Shown: piece by piece, positions 21,512 through 30,729 of the stretch
Position numbering within the stretch: the stretch's first letter is position 1
Layout of the letters: the number at the start of each line of letters is the position of its first letter
Source of the DNA: Elusimicrobia bacterium RIFCSPLOWO2_02_FULL_39_32
GTDB taxonomy: Bacteria > Elusimicrobiota > Elusimicrobia > 2-02-FULL-39-32
Assembly: GCA_001800135.1 (NCBI GenBank)
Contig: MGUU01000022.1
Location: 39,004 to 103,003 of the forward strand
Direction of reading: 5' to 3'
Length of the DNA stretch: 64,000 bases
Made by a program: the position numbers and the translations under genes
Notes under the pieces: model-generated
What the model was told of the DNA's origin: nothing
Seen by the model: only the letters and a program-made list of their open reading frames with translations
Database searches by the model: none

Positions 21512-22044
21512 TGGATTTTTTTCAAAAGAGAGAAAAATTCTTCCTCTCTATTAAAAAGTTTAAAATATTCCTGCACTAGTTTCAAATTTAAACTATTTTT
21601 ATTTATAACCATTAGTTCCTCTATGTCAGCCATATCTTTAAGATATCTTAAAGGGTCATTCGCACAAGACTGAACCTTAAGGCCAATAATATCTTCAGAT
21701 TTTAACACCTTTGCTTTAAAAGAAAAAATATTTACAGACTCAGCTCTCTTTAACATTTCTAAACCATATTTTCTGTGAGCAAACAAAAAATCAATCTGAC
21801 CTAGTCCTTTATTCTCAGAATAATAATTAGCCACATTTTGAGTTTTGTGAAGCAAATCAAAACCAGTACGCTTCATAATCTCATCTATCTCGTTAGCTTG
21901 AGCCAATAAAACCATCATATCAATGTCATAAGTGTTTCGTATAACTCCTGAAAAATGTAGCGCTAAACCACCCACAAGAGCAAAATCAATCTTAGCCTTT
22001 TGAAATTCAGGGATCAACAGTTTAAATACTTTTTCAAAATCCAT
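21505..22044 (-). CDS. Nucleotidyltransferase-fold protein (AbiEii/MNT-like)
   Basis: IDFALVGGLALHFSGVIRNTYDIDMMVL: G-G...DhDh nucleotidyltransferase signature. Confidence 0.75.
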   Translation of the reverse strand: MDFEKVFKLLIPEFQKAKIDFALVGGLALHFSGVIRNTYDIDMMVLLAQANEIDEIMKRTGFDLLHKTQNVANYYSENKGLGQIDFLFAHRKYGLEMLKRAESVNIFSFKAKVLKSEDIIGLKVQSCANDPLRYLKDMADIEELMVINKNSLNLKLVQEYFKLFNREEEFFSLLKKIQC

Positions 22045-22135
22045 TTAAATTCCAGCCTTCAAAAGCAAGATAAAATTTTACTGAAAATCTAGCCATTTTT
22101 TTCTCGGTTCTCATTTTCATAAGTAAATATTCGGT

Positions 22136-23116
22136 TTAAAGCGACTTGGCAATTTCTTTTGCATGATAGGTGATGATTAAATCCGCTCCTGCTCGTTTCA
22201 TGGAGGTCAATATCTCTAAAATAATTTGTTTCTCATCCAGCCAATTATTTTTAGAGGCAGCCTTCACCATGGCATATTCTCCAGAAACATTGTATGCGGC
22301 CACAGGCGCATTAAACTTCTCTTTTATTTTATGCACCACGTCCAAATAGCAAAGCGCGGGTTTTACCATCACCATATCCGCTCCTTCCTCTAAATCTTGC
22401 GCCACTTCCCGCAAAGCTTCATTCCAGTTGGAAAAATCCATCTGATAACTTTTCCTATCGCCAACCTGCGGTTTACCTTCTGCCGCATCCCGAAAAGGGC
22501 CGTAAAAATTAGACGCATACTTAGCAGAATAAGAAAGAATGAGCCGGTCGCTAAAACCATTTTGATCTAAAGCAGAACGAATGGTTTTTACCATGCCGTC
22601 TATCATGCCGGAAGGAGCGATAAGATCAGCTCCTGCGCGAGCTTGTGAAACCGCTATTTTCGCCAATAATTTTAAAGTCGCATCATTATCTAAAATAAAA
22701 GAATCTTTCTTTTTATGAATGACCCCGCAATGACCATGAGAGGTATATTCACAAAGACAGCAATCAGCAATCACGCTTAAGTCTGGAAATTTATCTTTAA
22801 TGGAGCGAATCGAATTTTGAATAATTCCATGAGGAGCGTAAGCTTCTCTGCCAAATTCATCTTTTTTAAAAGGAATGCCAAAAACAAGGATCGCTTTAAT
22901 TCCCAATTGGTGCGCCTCTTTAATTTCAAGCAGCAGCTGATCCAAAGAAAACTGAAACTGTCCTGGCATGGAAGAGATTGGGTTACGAATATTTTTTCCA
23001 GGTCGCACAAATAAAGGAAGAACAAGGTTATTAACAGAAACTTTTGTTTCCTGAATAAGCTTTCTTAAACTCGGGGATTTACGCCATCGTCTTAATCTAA
23101 CAGCTGGATATGGCAA
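22136..23116 (-). CDS. hemB: Porphobilinogen synthase
   Basis: MPYPAVRLRRWRKSPSLRKLIQET...FVRPG...MVKPALCYLDVV. Confidence 0.96.
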   Translation of the reverse strand: MPYPAVRLRRWRKSPSLRKLIQETKVSVNNLVLPLFVRPGKNIRNPISSMPGQFQFSLDQLLLEIKEAHQLGIKAILVFGIPFKKDEFGREAYAPHGIIQNSIRSIKDKFPDLSVIADCCLCEYTSHGHCGVIHKKKDSFILDNDATLKLLAKIAVSQARAGADLIAPSGMIDGMVKTIRSALDQNGFSDRLILSYSAKYASNFYGPFRDAAEGKPQVGDRKSYQMDFSNWNEALREVAQDLEEGADMVMVKPALCYLDVVHKIKEKFNAPVAAYNVSGEYAMVKAASKNNWLDEKQIILEILTSMKRAGADLIITYHAKEIAKSL

Positions 23117-23129
23117 AATATTTTCCTCC

Positions 23130-23945
23130 TTATACTGGAAACCTTTTTAATAAGAGTTTGTCCACAAGTTTTGGAGCCCAATAATTCAAATGATAGCCGA
23201 TTTTCCCTGGCCCCCAAATCATAGCCATCCGAGATCGTTTTTCTGATGCCTCCAAAATAAATTGACCCAGCTTTTCTGCTGGCTGCATGGGGATGGGAGG
23301 CAATTTTCGATTTAACCTGCCATAACTTTCTATGCGTTCATGGAACTTTGTTTCTACCCTGCCTGGGAAAATAAGAATCACATCAATTCCAAAACCTTTT
23401 ACTTCAAGTCTTAAGCTCTCAGTCAATCCATTCAAAGCAAATTTAGTTGCGCTGTAACTAGCCACCCCGGGAAGAGCTCTTAACCCAACCCCTGAAGAAA
23501 CATTGATAACTTGTCCGGATCTTTTTTCTTTCATCTCTGGCAGCACTGCTTGAATTAAAGCAATGGGAGCAAAAAAATTCATTTCAAAATTTTTTCTAAA
23601 CTGTTCTAAAGGACAATCCTCTACTAACCCTGTAACTGCATAACCTGCATTGTTGATTAATATATCCACCCCGCCCAACTCTTGCTTAACTTTTTTTATT
23701 ATTTCTGGAATTTCGTTTAATTTATAAAGATCCAATGGATAGACTGAACAGACTCCTCCGCACCTTTCTATCTCTTTAGCCACAGCTTTTAATGCAAGAA
23801 TGTCTCGAGCGCTTAAAGCGATTTTAGCTCCTCTTTTGGCAAAGGCTAAAGCAGTTGCTTTGCCAATACCAGAAGAAGCTCCTGTAATAAAAACTACTTT
23901 ATCTTTGACTTCGAAGCTCTTCAAGAATTTTTTCCCCTCCAGCAT
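23130..23945 (-). CDS. Short-chain dehydrogenase/reductase
   Basis: VVFITGASSGIGKATALAFAKRG...NNAG...YSATKFAL. Confidence 0.9.
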   Translation of the reverse strand: MLEGKKFLKSFEVKDKVVFITGASSGIGKATALAFAKRGAKIALSARDILALKAVAKEIERCGGVCSVYPLDLYKLNEIPEIIKKVKQELGGVDILINNAGYAVTGLVEDCPLEQFRKNFEMNFFAPIALIQAVLPEMKEKRSGQVINVSSGVGLRALPGVASYSATKFALNGLTESLRLEVKGFGIDVILIFPGRVETKFHERIESYGRLNRKLPPIPMQPAEKLGQFILEASEKRSRMAMIWGPGKIGYHLNYWAPKLVDKLLLKRFPV

Positions 23946-24846
23946 GAAGAAGTTTTTCCGCTAACTTTTTTCCTAAGTTCTCTGCTAAACTTACCGAACC
24001 CTCTATCCGATCTTTGAATAAAACAGTTCCATCTAAAGAAGCGATCATCCCTTCAAGGCTTAAAGATTCTCCTTCAACTCTAGCAATCGCTCCAATGGGC
24101 ACCTGGCAGCCACCCTCTAAAGTTCTTAAAAAAGATCTTTCGCATAAAACTGCGATCCTAGTTTCAACATCATTTAAAAATCCTACTACTTCTTTTGCAT
24201 TTAAGTCATCCTCTCTTATTTCAATGGCTAAAGCGCCTTGACCTGCTGCAGGCAAAAGCTGTGTAAAAGGAATGTCAAATAAATGAATCTCGGAATCCAT
24301 TTGATCTCCCATCAATCTTTTTACCCCTGCCTTAGCCACAACAATTCCATCAAAATCTAGGGTTTTTAATTTATGAATCCGGGTATCTAAATTGCCGCGC
24401 AAATTTTCTACCTTAAAGTCTGGACGCAGATGAAGCAGTTGAGATTTTCTTCTTAAAGAGCTTGTGCCAAGTTTCGCGGCTTTAGGCAAAGAATCTAAAG
24501 TAGTTTTCTGTAAAGTAATCAAACAATCCTCAGCGCTTTCTCTTTTAAGAACTGCTCCTAAACTTAAGTTCTGAGGAAGATCCGTAGTTAAATCTTTTAA
24601 AGAATGAACCGCACAATCAATTTTACCCTGAACTAAAGCTTCTTCCAGTTCCTTAATAAATAGTCCTTTAGCTCCAATTTGTGAAAGCGCGGATTCTTGA
24701 ATTTTATCTCCTAAAGTCTTAATAACCTCTACCTTAAAAATAAATTTAGGGAACTTTTTCTCTAAAGCTTTTACCACCAGCCCTGTTTGAGTCAGAGCGA
24801 GTTTCGACCCACGGGTGCCAACTTTTAGTTGTGCGCCTGGTTGCAT
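23899..24846 (-). CDS. hemC: Hydroxymethylbilane synthase (start MQPGAQLKVGTRGS at 24846)
   Basis: VGTRGSKLALTQT...VHSLKDLTTDLP...LEGGCQVPIGA. Confidence 0.95.
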   Translation of the reverse strand: MQPGAQLKVGTRGSKLALTQTGLVVKALEKKFPKFIFKVEVIKTLGDKIQESALSQIGAKGLFIKELEEALVQGKIDCAVHSLKDLTTDLPQNLSLGAVLKRESAEDCLITLQKTTLDSLPKAAKLGTSSLRRKSQLLHLRPDFKVENLRGNLDTRIHKLKTLDFDGIVVAKAGVKRLMGDQMDSEIHLFDIPFTQLLPAAGQGALAIEIREDDLNAKEVVGFLNDVETRIAVLCERSFLRTLEGGCQVPIGAIARVEGESLSLEGMIASLDGTVLFKDRIEGSVSLAENLGKKLAEKLLHAGGEKILEELRSQR

Positions 24847-25901
24847 CCTGGAATCCTCGACGAATTGTGTTTTAAACTTTTTTCCGCGCCCTCTTTTACA
24901 GAAACATACCACTGAAAAAACTCTTTTGCTTTTTCTTTAACAATGATAGAAGCGTTTTCAATTTCTCTGGAACGTTTTTCTATATTCTCTTGAACAATGC
25001 TCTTTAAATCATCAATATTATAAAGATAGACATTGTCCAAATCATGCACTGATGGATCTACATTCCTAGGCACTCCAATATCTATAATAAAAAGAGAACG
25101 GTTTTCTCTTCTTTTCATGAGATCCTGCACCTCTTTTTTGGAAAGCAATGGTTCAGCCAGAGATAAAGAGGTAATCAAAATATCCGCGCTCTCCGCTCTT
25201 TTTAAACCTTCTTCTAAAGAAAGAGGCTGGGCATGCAATTCAAGAGCAAGGGTTTGGGCAGTTTCTAGGGTTCTATTGGCTACAAATAATTTTTTTACTT
25301 TTTTGCTTGCCAAGTAGCGCGCAGCGATCCCAGCCATTTTACCAGCGCCTAAAATGAGAACTGAACTATCTCTTAAATCTCCAAAAATCTTCTCGGCCAA
25401 AGATACAGCTACGCTGCCGCTGGAAAGAAGACCTTGACTAATCCCGGTATGTGTTCTAACTAATTTTCCCACATAAAGCGCTCTTTGAAAAAGCACATTA
25501 AAAAGTTTTCCTGTCCAGCCGCTTTTTTGAAAAAGATGATAAGAATCTTTTACCTGTTTTAAAATCTCATTTTCTCCTAACACTAAAGAATCTAAACCGC
25601 TGGCTACATTAAAAAGATGAATGACCATCTCTTCTTCCTGTTTCAAATAAAAAAATTTTTCAATCTGCTGATTTTGAGAACGATCTATTAAAAATTGTTT
25701 AGCCCATGAATCTAAATTTTCTTCGGCAAAGATATAAATTTCTGTTCTATTGCAGGTGGATAAAATCATAAGCTCTTTAACAGGAATTTTTTCTTTTTGG
25801 CTCTCTATAAATTTTTCCAGGTCCAAAAGCCCAAAAGAAAGCTTCTCCCTTAGTTCAAGAGGAGCTGTGTGATGAGAAAGACCTACAACAACTAACCGCA
25901 T
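24825..25901 (-). CDS. hemA: Glutamyl-tRNA reductase
   Basis: GLSHHTAPLELREKLSF...ILSTCNRTEIY. Confidence 0.96.
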   Translation of the reverse strand: MRLVVVGLSHHTAPLELREKLSFGLLDLEKFIESQKEKIPVKELMILSTCNRTEIYIFAEENLDSWAKQFLIDRSQNQQIEKFFYLKQEEEMVIHLFNVASGLDSLVLGENEILKQVKDSYHLFQKSGWTGKLFNVLFQRALYVGKLVRTHTGISQGLLSSGSVAVSLAEKIFGDLRDSSVLILGAGKMAGIAARYLASKKVKKLFVANRTLETAQTLALELHAQPLSLEEGLKRAESADILITSLSLAEPLLSKKEVQDLMKRRENRSLFIIDIGVPRNVDPSVHDLDNVYLYNIDDLKSIVQENIEKRSREIENASIIVKEKAKEFFQWYVSVKEGAEKSLKHNSSRIPGCNQAHN

Positions 25902-26821
25902 TACATGCCTCTTCCGGAAAGGAATCCATGCAGTTCAGAAAGGTAATTCACCCCAATGTAGGTAAATAAAACAACTACAAACCCAATCATGGAGAGAATC
26001 ACTGTTTTTCTTCCTCTCCAATGAGCCACAAACCGCATGTGCAGATAAATCGCATAGGTAAACCATGTGATGAGAGCCCATGTTTCCTTTGCGTCCCATC
26101 CCCAATACCTGCCCCATGCATCATAAGCCCAGCGAGCCCCAAGAATAACCCCTAAAGTAAGAATGGGAAATCCCCATCCAATTAAACGGTAAATCATTGT
26201 ATCTAAAGACTCTAACGCGGGCAAAGCTTGCGAAACTCCGGAAAGTTTTTTTAATTTAAGCTCTTTTTCCTGAATAAGATAGATGATTCCAATGGCAAAT
26301 GCCACAGCAAAACTGGAGTAAGCGATAAACATCATGGGCACATGAATCGCCATCCAAATTGACTGAAGCGCAGGCATAAGATGAGGAATGGCTCTAGCTT
26401 CCATCACAGAAGACCAAACCTGATTAAAACCATTGAGCTCTTTCCATTGGCTAAAAAGAGGATAAGACATGGAAAAGCTAATCACGATCCAAAGCAGAGT
26501 GGTTACAAAGATTCCTAAAATATGCAACCTGTAAATTAATTGTACGACAATAAAAGTAAGAGCTATAACCAATGAAAAAAGAGAAAAACTTTCAAACCAA
26601 TTAGACCAGGGAACATACCATTTTAACTGGTGGACTGCTAGACCAATATAGGCTCGGAAAGCTAGATCGAAAACATGCAAAAAAGATGCGGCTAAAATAA
26701 AAGAAAACGCAATCTTCCCCAAAAAATCTCTTTTTTTAAAAGCATAAATTAAATAAAGGAGCATGCTGACCGTATAACAGAAATAAACCAAATTAAACAG
26801 ATAATGCTCTATTGTTTCCAT
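25901..26821 (-). CDS. ccsA: Cytochrome c biogenesis protein CcsA/CcsB (WWD-type heme handling, System II)
   Basis: WGRYWGWDAKETWALITWFTYAIYLHMRF; multiple TM segments. Confidence 0.9.
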   Translation of the reverse strand: METIEHYLFNLVYFCYTVSMLLYLIYAFKKRDFLGKIAFSFILAASFLHVFDLAFRAYIGLAVHQLKWYVPWSNWFESFSLFSLVIALTFIVVQLIYRLHILGIFVTTLLWIVISFSMSYPLFSQWKELNGFNQVWSSVMEARAIPHLMPALQSIWMAIHVPMMFIAYSSFAVAFAIGIIYLIQEKELKLKKLSGVSQALPALESLDTMIYRLIGWGFPILTLGVILGARWAYDAWGRYWGWDAKETWALITWFTYAIYLHMRFVAHWRGRKTVILSMIGFVVVLFTYIGVNYLSELHGFLSGRGM

Positions 26822-26909
26822 TTTCTCCTCCCTTCTCTAATGACATCTCCCTAAAGACTTCTTGTTTTCATCTTCCTTCATCTATTTCTTGACACGTTCC
26901 TTCTTTTCT

Positions 26910-27527
26910 TTAAAAATTATTCTTTAAAAGTTCTTTATTTAAACCAGAAACATTCCCTTTTTTTAATTCATTCAACATCTTCTCATTCAATATTTTATTT
27001 AAAAATGCGCTTCTTTTCTTAAGAGAAACTCTTAAGAGATCCTTACGAATTTTTTTTAAACCTCTAGACAAAACTATTAATTCTTTGCCAAAAAGTTTCT
27101 CCAATCGCGCGCGCAAAAACTTAGCAAGCGCAGGGCTTGCGCCTCCTGTGGAAACAGCAAAAACCACCTCTCCTCTTTTAACTATGGCCGGAACAATAAA
27201 ACTGCAAAGAGCCGGACGATCCACCACATTCACCCAAATGGATCTTTCCCTACAACCCCGGCTTATTTCCTGATTTAATCTTGAATCATTTGTAGCGCAA
27301 AAAACCAAATCTTTATTTTTAAGATCCTGCCAAAGGAATTTTCTTTTAAAAAGTAAAATTTTTTTAATTTGTGCCAGCTGCGCTATTCTTTCATGCGCTT
27401 TAGGAGCGCTTACATTTACTTTTGCTTTAAATTTAATCAGATTTAAAATTTTTCTTAAAGCGACTTTCCCTCCGCCAACCACAAGCACATTTTTACCCTT
27501 TAAATTAAGAAACGCTGGATAATACAT
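26910..27527 (-). CDS. Precorrin-2 dehydrogenase / sirohydrochlorin ferrochelatase-like (SirC/Met8p)
   Basis: YPAFLNLKGKNVLVVGGGKVALRKI...FAVSTGGASPALAK. Confidence 0.88.
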   Translation of the reverse strand: MYYPAFLNLKGKNVLVVGGGKVALRKILNLIKFKAKVNVSAPKAHERIAQLAQIKKILLFKRKFLWQDLKNKDLVFCATNDSRLNQEISRGCRERSIWVNVVDRPALCSFIVPAIVKRGEVVFAVSTGGASPALAKFLRARLEKLFGKELIVLSRGLKKIRKDLLRVSLKKRSAFLNKILNEKMLNELKKGNVSGLNKELLKNNF

Positions 27528-27532
27528 TATAT

Positions 27533-28897
27533 TTAAACTTTTTCTAGCTCCTGAACCAATCCCAAAAATTCATTTTCAAAGGATCGGCCTCTGGAAGAAG
27601 CCGCTCCCATACGGATTTGTGTCCCTAAAGTTAAGGAATCCTTGGATAAAAAAATCCAAATTTTCCTTTGATGAAAATAAAAAAGAACCATTAATCCTAA
27701 AACTAAAATGGAGCAAGCGATCCAAAAAAAATCCGCTCCCGGATCATAAGCGATCTGCAATCCTGTATAGTAAGCTGGCACATATTCTGCCAAGACCAAA
27801 ATAAATTCATCCTCTTTCTGCACCGGCGGCATTTGCAGAGTTGGAAAATTCTCAAAAATCCAAGGAGCTTTAAATGGTTTGCCGTTTCTTGAAACTAAAA
27901 TTTGCAAAGCCGGGTTATTTGCTTGGACAGAACGGCTGGAGACTTGCCGATTCTCATCCATGGAGAAATCTGGAATAAATTGTAAAATCCTCAAACTATA
28001 TGGAGTCCCGGGAACTGGGCTCTCTTCATCCAAGCGCAGAGTGACTGTGGGAGACTTTTTTGGATCTTTTCTTAAAAAAAACCCAATCCTTGCTTCTTTT
28101 AAATAAGGTCCATAACTCGCCTGATAAAATCTTACCTTTTTATATTCCAGAGGTTCATTCACAACGATCTCTTTATTTTCCACAAGCAGACCTTTTTCAA
28201 AAACCCGCAGACTGGAAGCGAATGTTTTTGGAGTAGAAGTTTGCGGATACCAATCTACTCTAAACTTGTCGCAAGCCACTGTCCATGGACGATTTTGCAT
28301 TCTGGAAGCAGTGCCTTCCGTCAAATTGAGCGTTTCCCGAAAACCATACAAAGCTCCGGTTAAATTCGCGGCTAAAACAATCAAGATAGAAATATGGCTA
28401 ACCCAGCTGCCAAATCTTTGAAATCCATATTTACTTGCAAAAATCTTACAGTTCTCGGATTCTTGCTCTTGAATAACTTTTAGTGTATATCTTTTTGAAT
28501 GAAGAGCCTGTTTTGCTCTTTCTAAAAACTCTGCTTGCGTCAAATTTGTCATCCAGGATTTTTGAAAGCTGAGCTTCTCTAAAACAGACGGCTCAAGTTC
28601 TTCCTTTTTAAAGGTTTTTAAGCCTGGGAATTTATCAAAAATAATCTTGCAAACAATAAGGTTAAAAGCCATTAAGGCTAATAGGCCAATATACCACCAA
28701 GAATAATAAATATTAAAAAACTCTATTTTCTCAAAAAAAGCGCCCCATTTTGGCGAGTTCTGAATAAATTCTTTTACCCGATCTGGGTTTTCCGGCATTT
28801 GCGGAATAAGAGTTCCCACTAAAGAGGCAAGAGCCAAAACAGCAAAAAGGTAAATATTAAATTTTATATTTCGAAAAGGAGTAAGCGCATTTTTCAT
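27533..28897 (-). CDS. resB: ResB/Ccs1 cytochrome c biogenesis protein (System II)
   Basis: N-terminal TM pair, periplasmic region with KVRFYQASYGP and C-terminal TM; adjacent to ccsA. Confidence 0.82.
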   Translation of the reverse strand: MKNALTPFRNIKFNIYLFAVLALASLVGTLIPQMPENPDRVKEFIQNSPKWGAFFEKIEFFNIYYSWWYIGLLALMAFNLIVCKIIFDKFPGLKTFKKEELEPSVLEKLSFQKSWMTNLTQAEFLERAKQALHSKRYTLKVIQEQESENCKIFASKYGFQRFGSWVSHISILIVLAANLTGALYGFRETLNLTEGTASRMQNRPWTVACDKFRVDWYPQTSTPKTFASSLRVFEKGLLVENKEIVVNEPLEYKKVRFYQASYGPYLKEARIGFFLRKDPKKSPTVTLRLDEESPVPGTPYSLRILQFIPDFSMDENRQVSSRSVQANNPALQILVSRNGKPFKAPWIFENFPTLQMPPVQKEDEFILVLAEYVPAYYTGLQIAYDPGADFFWIACSILVLGLMVLFYFHQRKIWIFLSKDSLTLGTQIRMGAASSRGRSFENEFLGLVQELEKV

Positions 28898-28911
28898 AGG
28901 AATTAATTGAA

Positions 28912-29514
28912 CTATTTGGAAACGTCGCGACGGATAAAACTTAAGAATTCAAGACGGGTTCTTTCGTGTGATTCAAAAATACCAAGCATTTCGCTAGTGG
29001 TGGCATAAGCATTTTGTTTTTCTACCCCTCTCATCGCCATGCAAAGGTGAAACGCTTCAATCACCACACCTACGCCTCTGGGTTTTATAATCGTTTCAAT
29101 AGCGCTGGCTATTTCTTGAGTTAATCGTTCTTGAACCTGCAGGCGCCTGGCAAAAGCATTGACCACACGCGGAAGTTTAGAAAGGCCTACAACTTTGCCG
29201 TTTGGGATATAAGCTACATGGCATTTTCCGTAAAAAGGAAGGAGATGATGCTCGCAAAGAGAATAAAAATCAATATCTTTTACTAAAACCATTTGATTAT
29301 ATTTTTCACTAAAAGCGGCTTTTAGCAAAATTTGAGAAGGATCCTCCCTATACCCGCGAGTCAAGAATCTTAAAGATTCTGCAACTCGTTTTGGGGTTTT
29401 TACTAAACCTTCACGCTCTGAATCCATACCCAACTCCTGCAAAATTCTTTTTACAGATTGTTCCAAAATAAGGTTAGATTTAGATTTTGTTTGCATTTGC
29501 AGCTTTGTTTTCAC
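28912..29514 (-). CDS. folE: GTP cyclohydrolase I
   Basis: [31 protein letters not shown]. Confidence 0.96.
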   Translation of the reverse strand: MKTKLQMQTKSKSNLILEQSVKRILQELGMDSEREGLVKTPKRVAESLRFLTRGYREDPSQILLKAAFSEKYNQMVLVKDIDFYSLCEHHLLPFYGKCHVAYIPNGKVVGLSKLPRVVNAFARRLQVQERLTQEIASAIETIIKPRGVGVVIEAFHLCMAMRGVEKQNAYATTSEMLGIFESHERTRLEFLSFIRRDVSK

Positions 29515-29602
29515 TTATAATCCTTTAAAAATAGAATTAGCAACACATCAATTTTCTATTGGAGAGTATAAAAAAGAATTATAACATATTTATTATTTGA
29601 GT

Positions 29603-29971
29603 TCAGCCTAGATTTATTTTATACTGATTAACCATTTTTAAGAAACGGGCATAGTTGTAGGGATCCAAATATTTAAAAGTAGTTTTATTTAATAAAGGAA
29701 CAAGAACTTTTCGTAAAGGCTCTCCTCGAACAATCCATTGATAATAGTTCCTATCTGAATGATGATAAGGTCCATAAAGCTTGGAGCCAGGTACAATTTT
29801 TACCAGCCATTGAAAAATCTGTTCATGCCGCACATGCATTCTTAAAGTGATTTGAGGCTGCTTCCCATCTCCCCCAAAATGACCCTCCCCAATTAAAATT
29901 CCAAGTAGGAATCCCAACGAGAACTGATCAATTTCAAACTGATTAATCAAATCATTTTTAAATTTGCTCAT
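29603..29971 (-). CDS. Stand-alone LAGLIDADG-type protein, single motif (ORF opens at 29989 with GTG; ATG at 29971)
   Basis: SLGFLLGILIGEGHFGGDGKQPQITLRMHVRHEQI. Confidence 0.65.
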   Translation of the reverse strand: MSKFKNDLINQFEIDQFSLGFLLGILIGEGHFGGDGKQPQITLRMHVRHEQIFQWLVKIVPGSKLYGPYHHSDRNYYQWIVRGEPLRKVLVPLLNKTTFKYLDPYNYARFLKMVNQYKINLG

Positions 29972-29994
29972 TATTTTATATTGTTTCACCGTTA

Positions 29995-30010
29995 TGTTTC
30001 ATGTGGAACA
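29995..30010 (+). promoter_or_regulatory. parS-like site 1 (class A)
   Basis: TGTTTCATGTGGAACA. Confidence 0.8.
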
Positions 30011-30073
30011 TTTTAAAATTATTAATCATTTCTATTAATTTCTACACTATTTGTTTTTATCACATTCATTAAA

Positions 30074-30089
30074 CGTTCTATGTGAAACA
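30074..30089 (+). promoter_or_regulatory. parS-like site 2 (class B)
   Basis: CGTTCTATGTGAAACA. Confidence 0.7.
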
Positions 30090-30162
30090 TTTAGAACATA
30101 TCATTCTTTCTTCATCCTAGTATTTAGAATCTATTTTTTTTGTTATTTTTGAGATCCTATTT

Positions 30163-30178
30163 TGTTTCATATGGAACA
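30163..30178 (+). promoter_or_regulatory. parS-like site 3 (class C)
   Basis: TGTTTCATATGGAACA. Confidence 0.75.
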
Positions 30179-30240
30179 TATAAAAACTTTTGCTTATTCA
30201 AATACACCGAATATGGTTTACTTTCATAATTTTTCTTAAT

Positions 30241-30256
30241 TGTTTCATGTGAAACA
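30241..30256 (+). promoter_or_regulatory. parS-like site 4 (class A)
   Basis: TGTTTCATGTGAAACA, one mismatch to TGTTTCACGTGAAACA. Confidence 0.85.
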
Positions 30257-30319
30257 TTATTTAATTATTAATTGTTTCTCTTAATCGAGATGATATCTGA
30301 TCTCTTATACTGCTTTACA

Positions 30320-30335
30320 TGTTCCACGTGAAACA
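30320..30335 (+). promoter_or_regulatory. parS site 5, exact consensus (class B)
   Basis: TGTTCCACGTGAAACA = TGTTNCACGTGAAACA. Confidence 0.93.
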
Positions 30336-30409
30336 TTTTAAAATATCTCATTCTTTTTCCATCTTAAATGGCTAAAATCTATCCTTATTTCTATTTTAAT
30401 ATCCTATTT

Positions 30410-30425
30410 TGTTTAATGTGAAACA
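30410..30425 (+). promoter_or_regulatory. parS-like site 6 (class C)
   Basis: TGTTTAATGTGAAACA. Confidence 0.75.
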
Positions 30426-30486
30426 TTCAAAATTTTTTACTTACCAAATAATCTAAATATTGTTTACATTCATTATCTTTCTTAAT

Positions 30487-30502
30487 TGTTTCATGTGGAA
30501 CA
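30487..30502 (+). promoter_or_regulatory. parS-like site 7 (class A)
   Basis: TGTTTCATGTGGAACA. Confidence 0.8.
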
Positions 30503-30566
30503 TTATGTAATTATTAATTATTTTCTCTTAATCCCGATGTTATCTACTCTCTTATATTGCTTTATA

Positions 30567-30582
30567 TGTTCCACATGAAACA
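30567..30582 (+). promoter_or_regulatory. parS-like site 8 (class B)
   Basis: TGTTCCACATGAAACA, exact reverse complement of sites 1, 7, 10 and 11. Confidence 0.85.
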
Positions 30583-30635
30583 AAATAGAATTTATTTAAA
30601 ATATAACGCATGAGACAGGAATAACATATTTTATA

Positions 30636-30651
30636 TGTTTTATGTGAAACA
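30636..30651 (+). promoter_or_regulatory. parS-like site 9 (class C)
   Basis: TGTTTTATGTGAAACA. Confidence 0.75.
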
Positions 30652-30712
30652 ATCTAAAATTTTAGATTATTCAATTAATTTAACTATATTTTCCTTGATC
30701 GTGTTTCAAAAT

Positions 30713-30728
30713 TGTTTCATGTGGAACA
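30713..30728 (+). promoter_or_regulatory. parS-like site 10 (class A)
   Basis: TGTTTCATGTGGAACA. Confidence 0.8.
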
Positions 30729-30729
30729 T

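Larger units (their letters stand above)
29995..30728. repeat. Tandem array of ten parS-like 16-bp palindromes (candidate chromosomal centromere)
   Basis: Starts at 29995, 30074, 30163, 30241, 30320, 30410, 30487, 30567, 30636, 30713; spacing 79,89,78,79,90,77,80,69,77; matches known parS TGTTNCACGTGAAACA with 0-3 core differences. Confidence 0.9.

Noticed and set aside
29995-30728. CRISPR array interpretation of the regularly spaced repeats
   Set aside because: Repeats are only 16 bp, palindromic and parS-like; 'spacers' (53-74 bp) are AT-rich and related between units; no cas genes.
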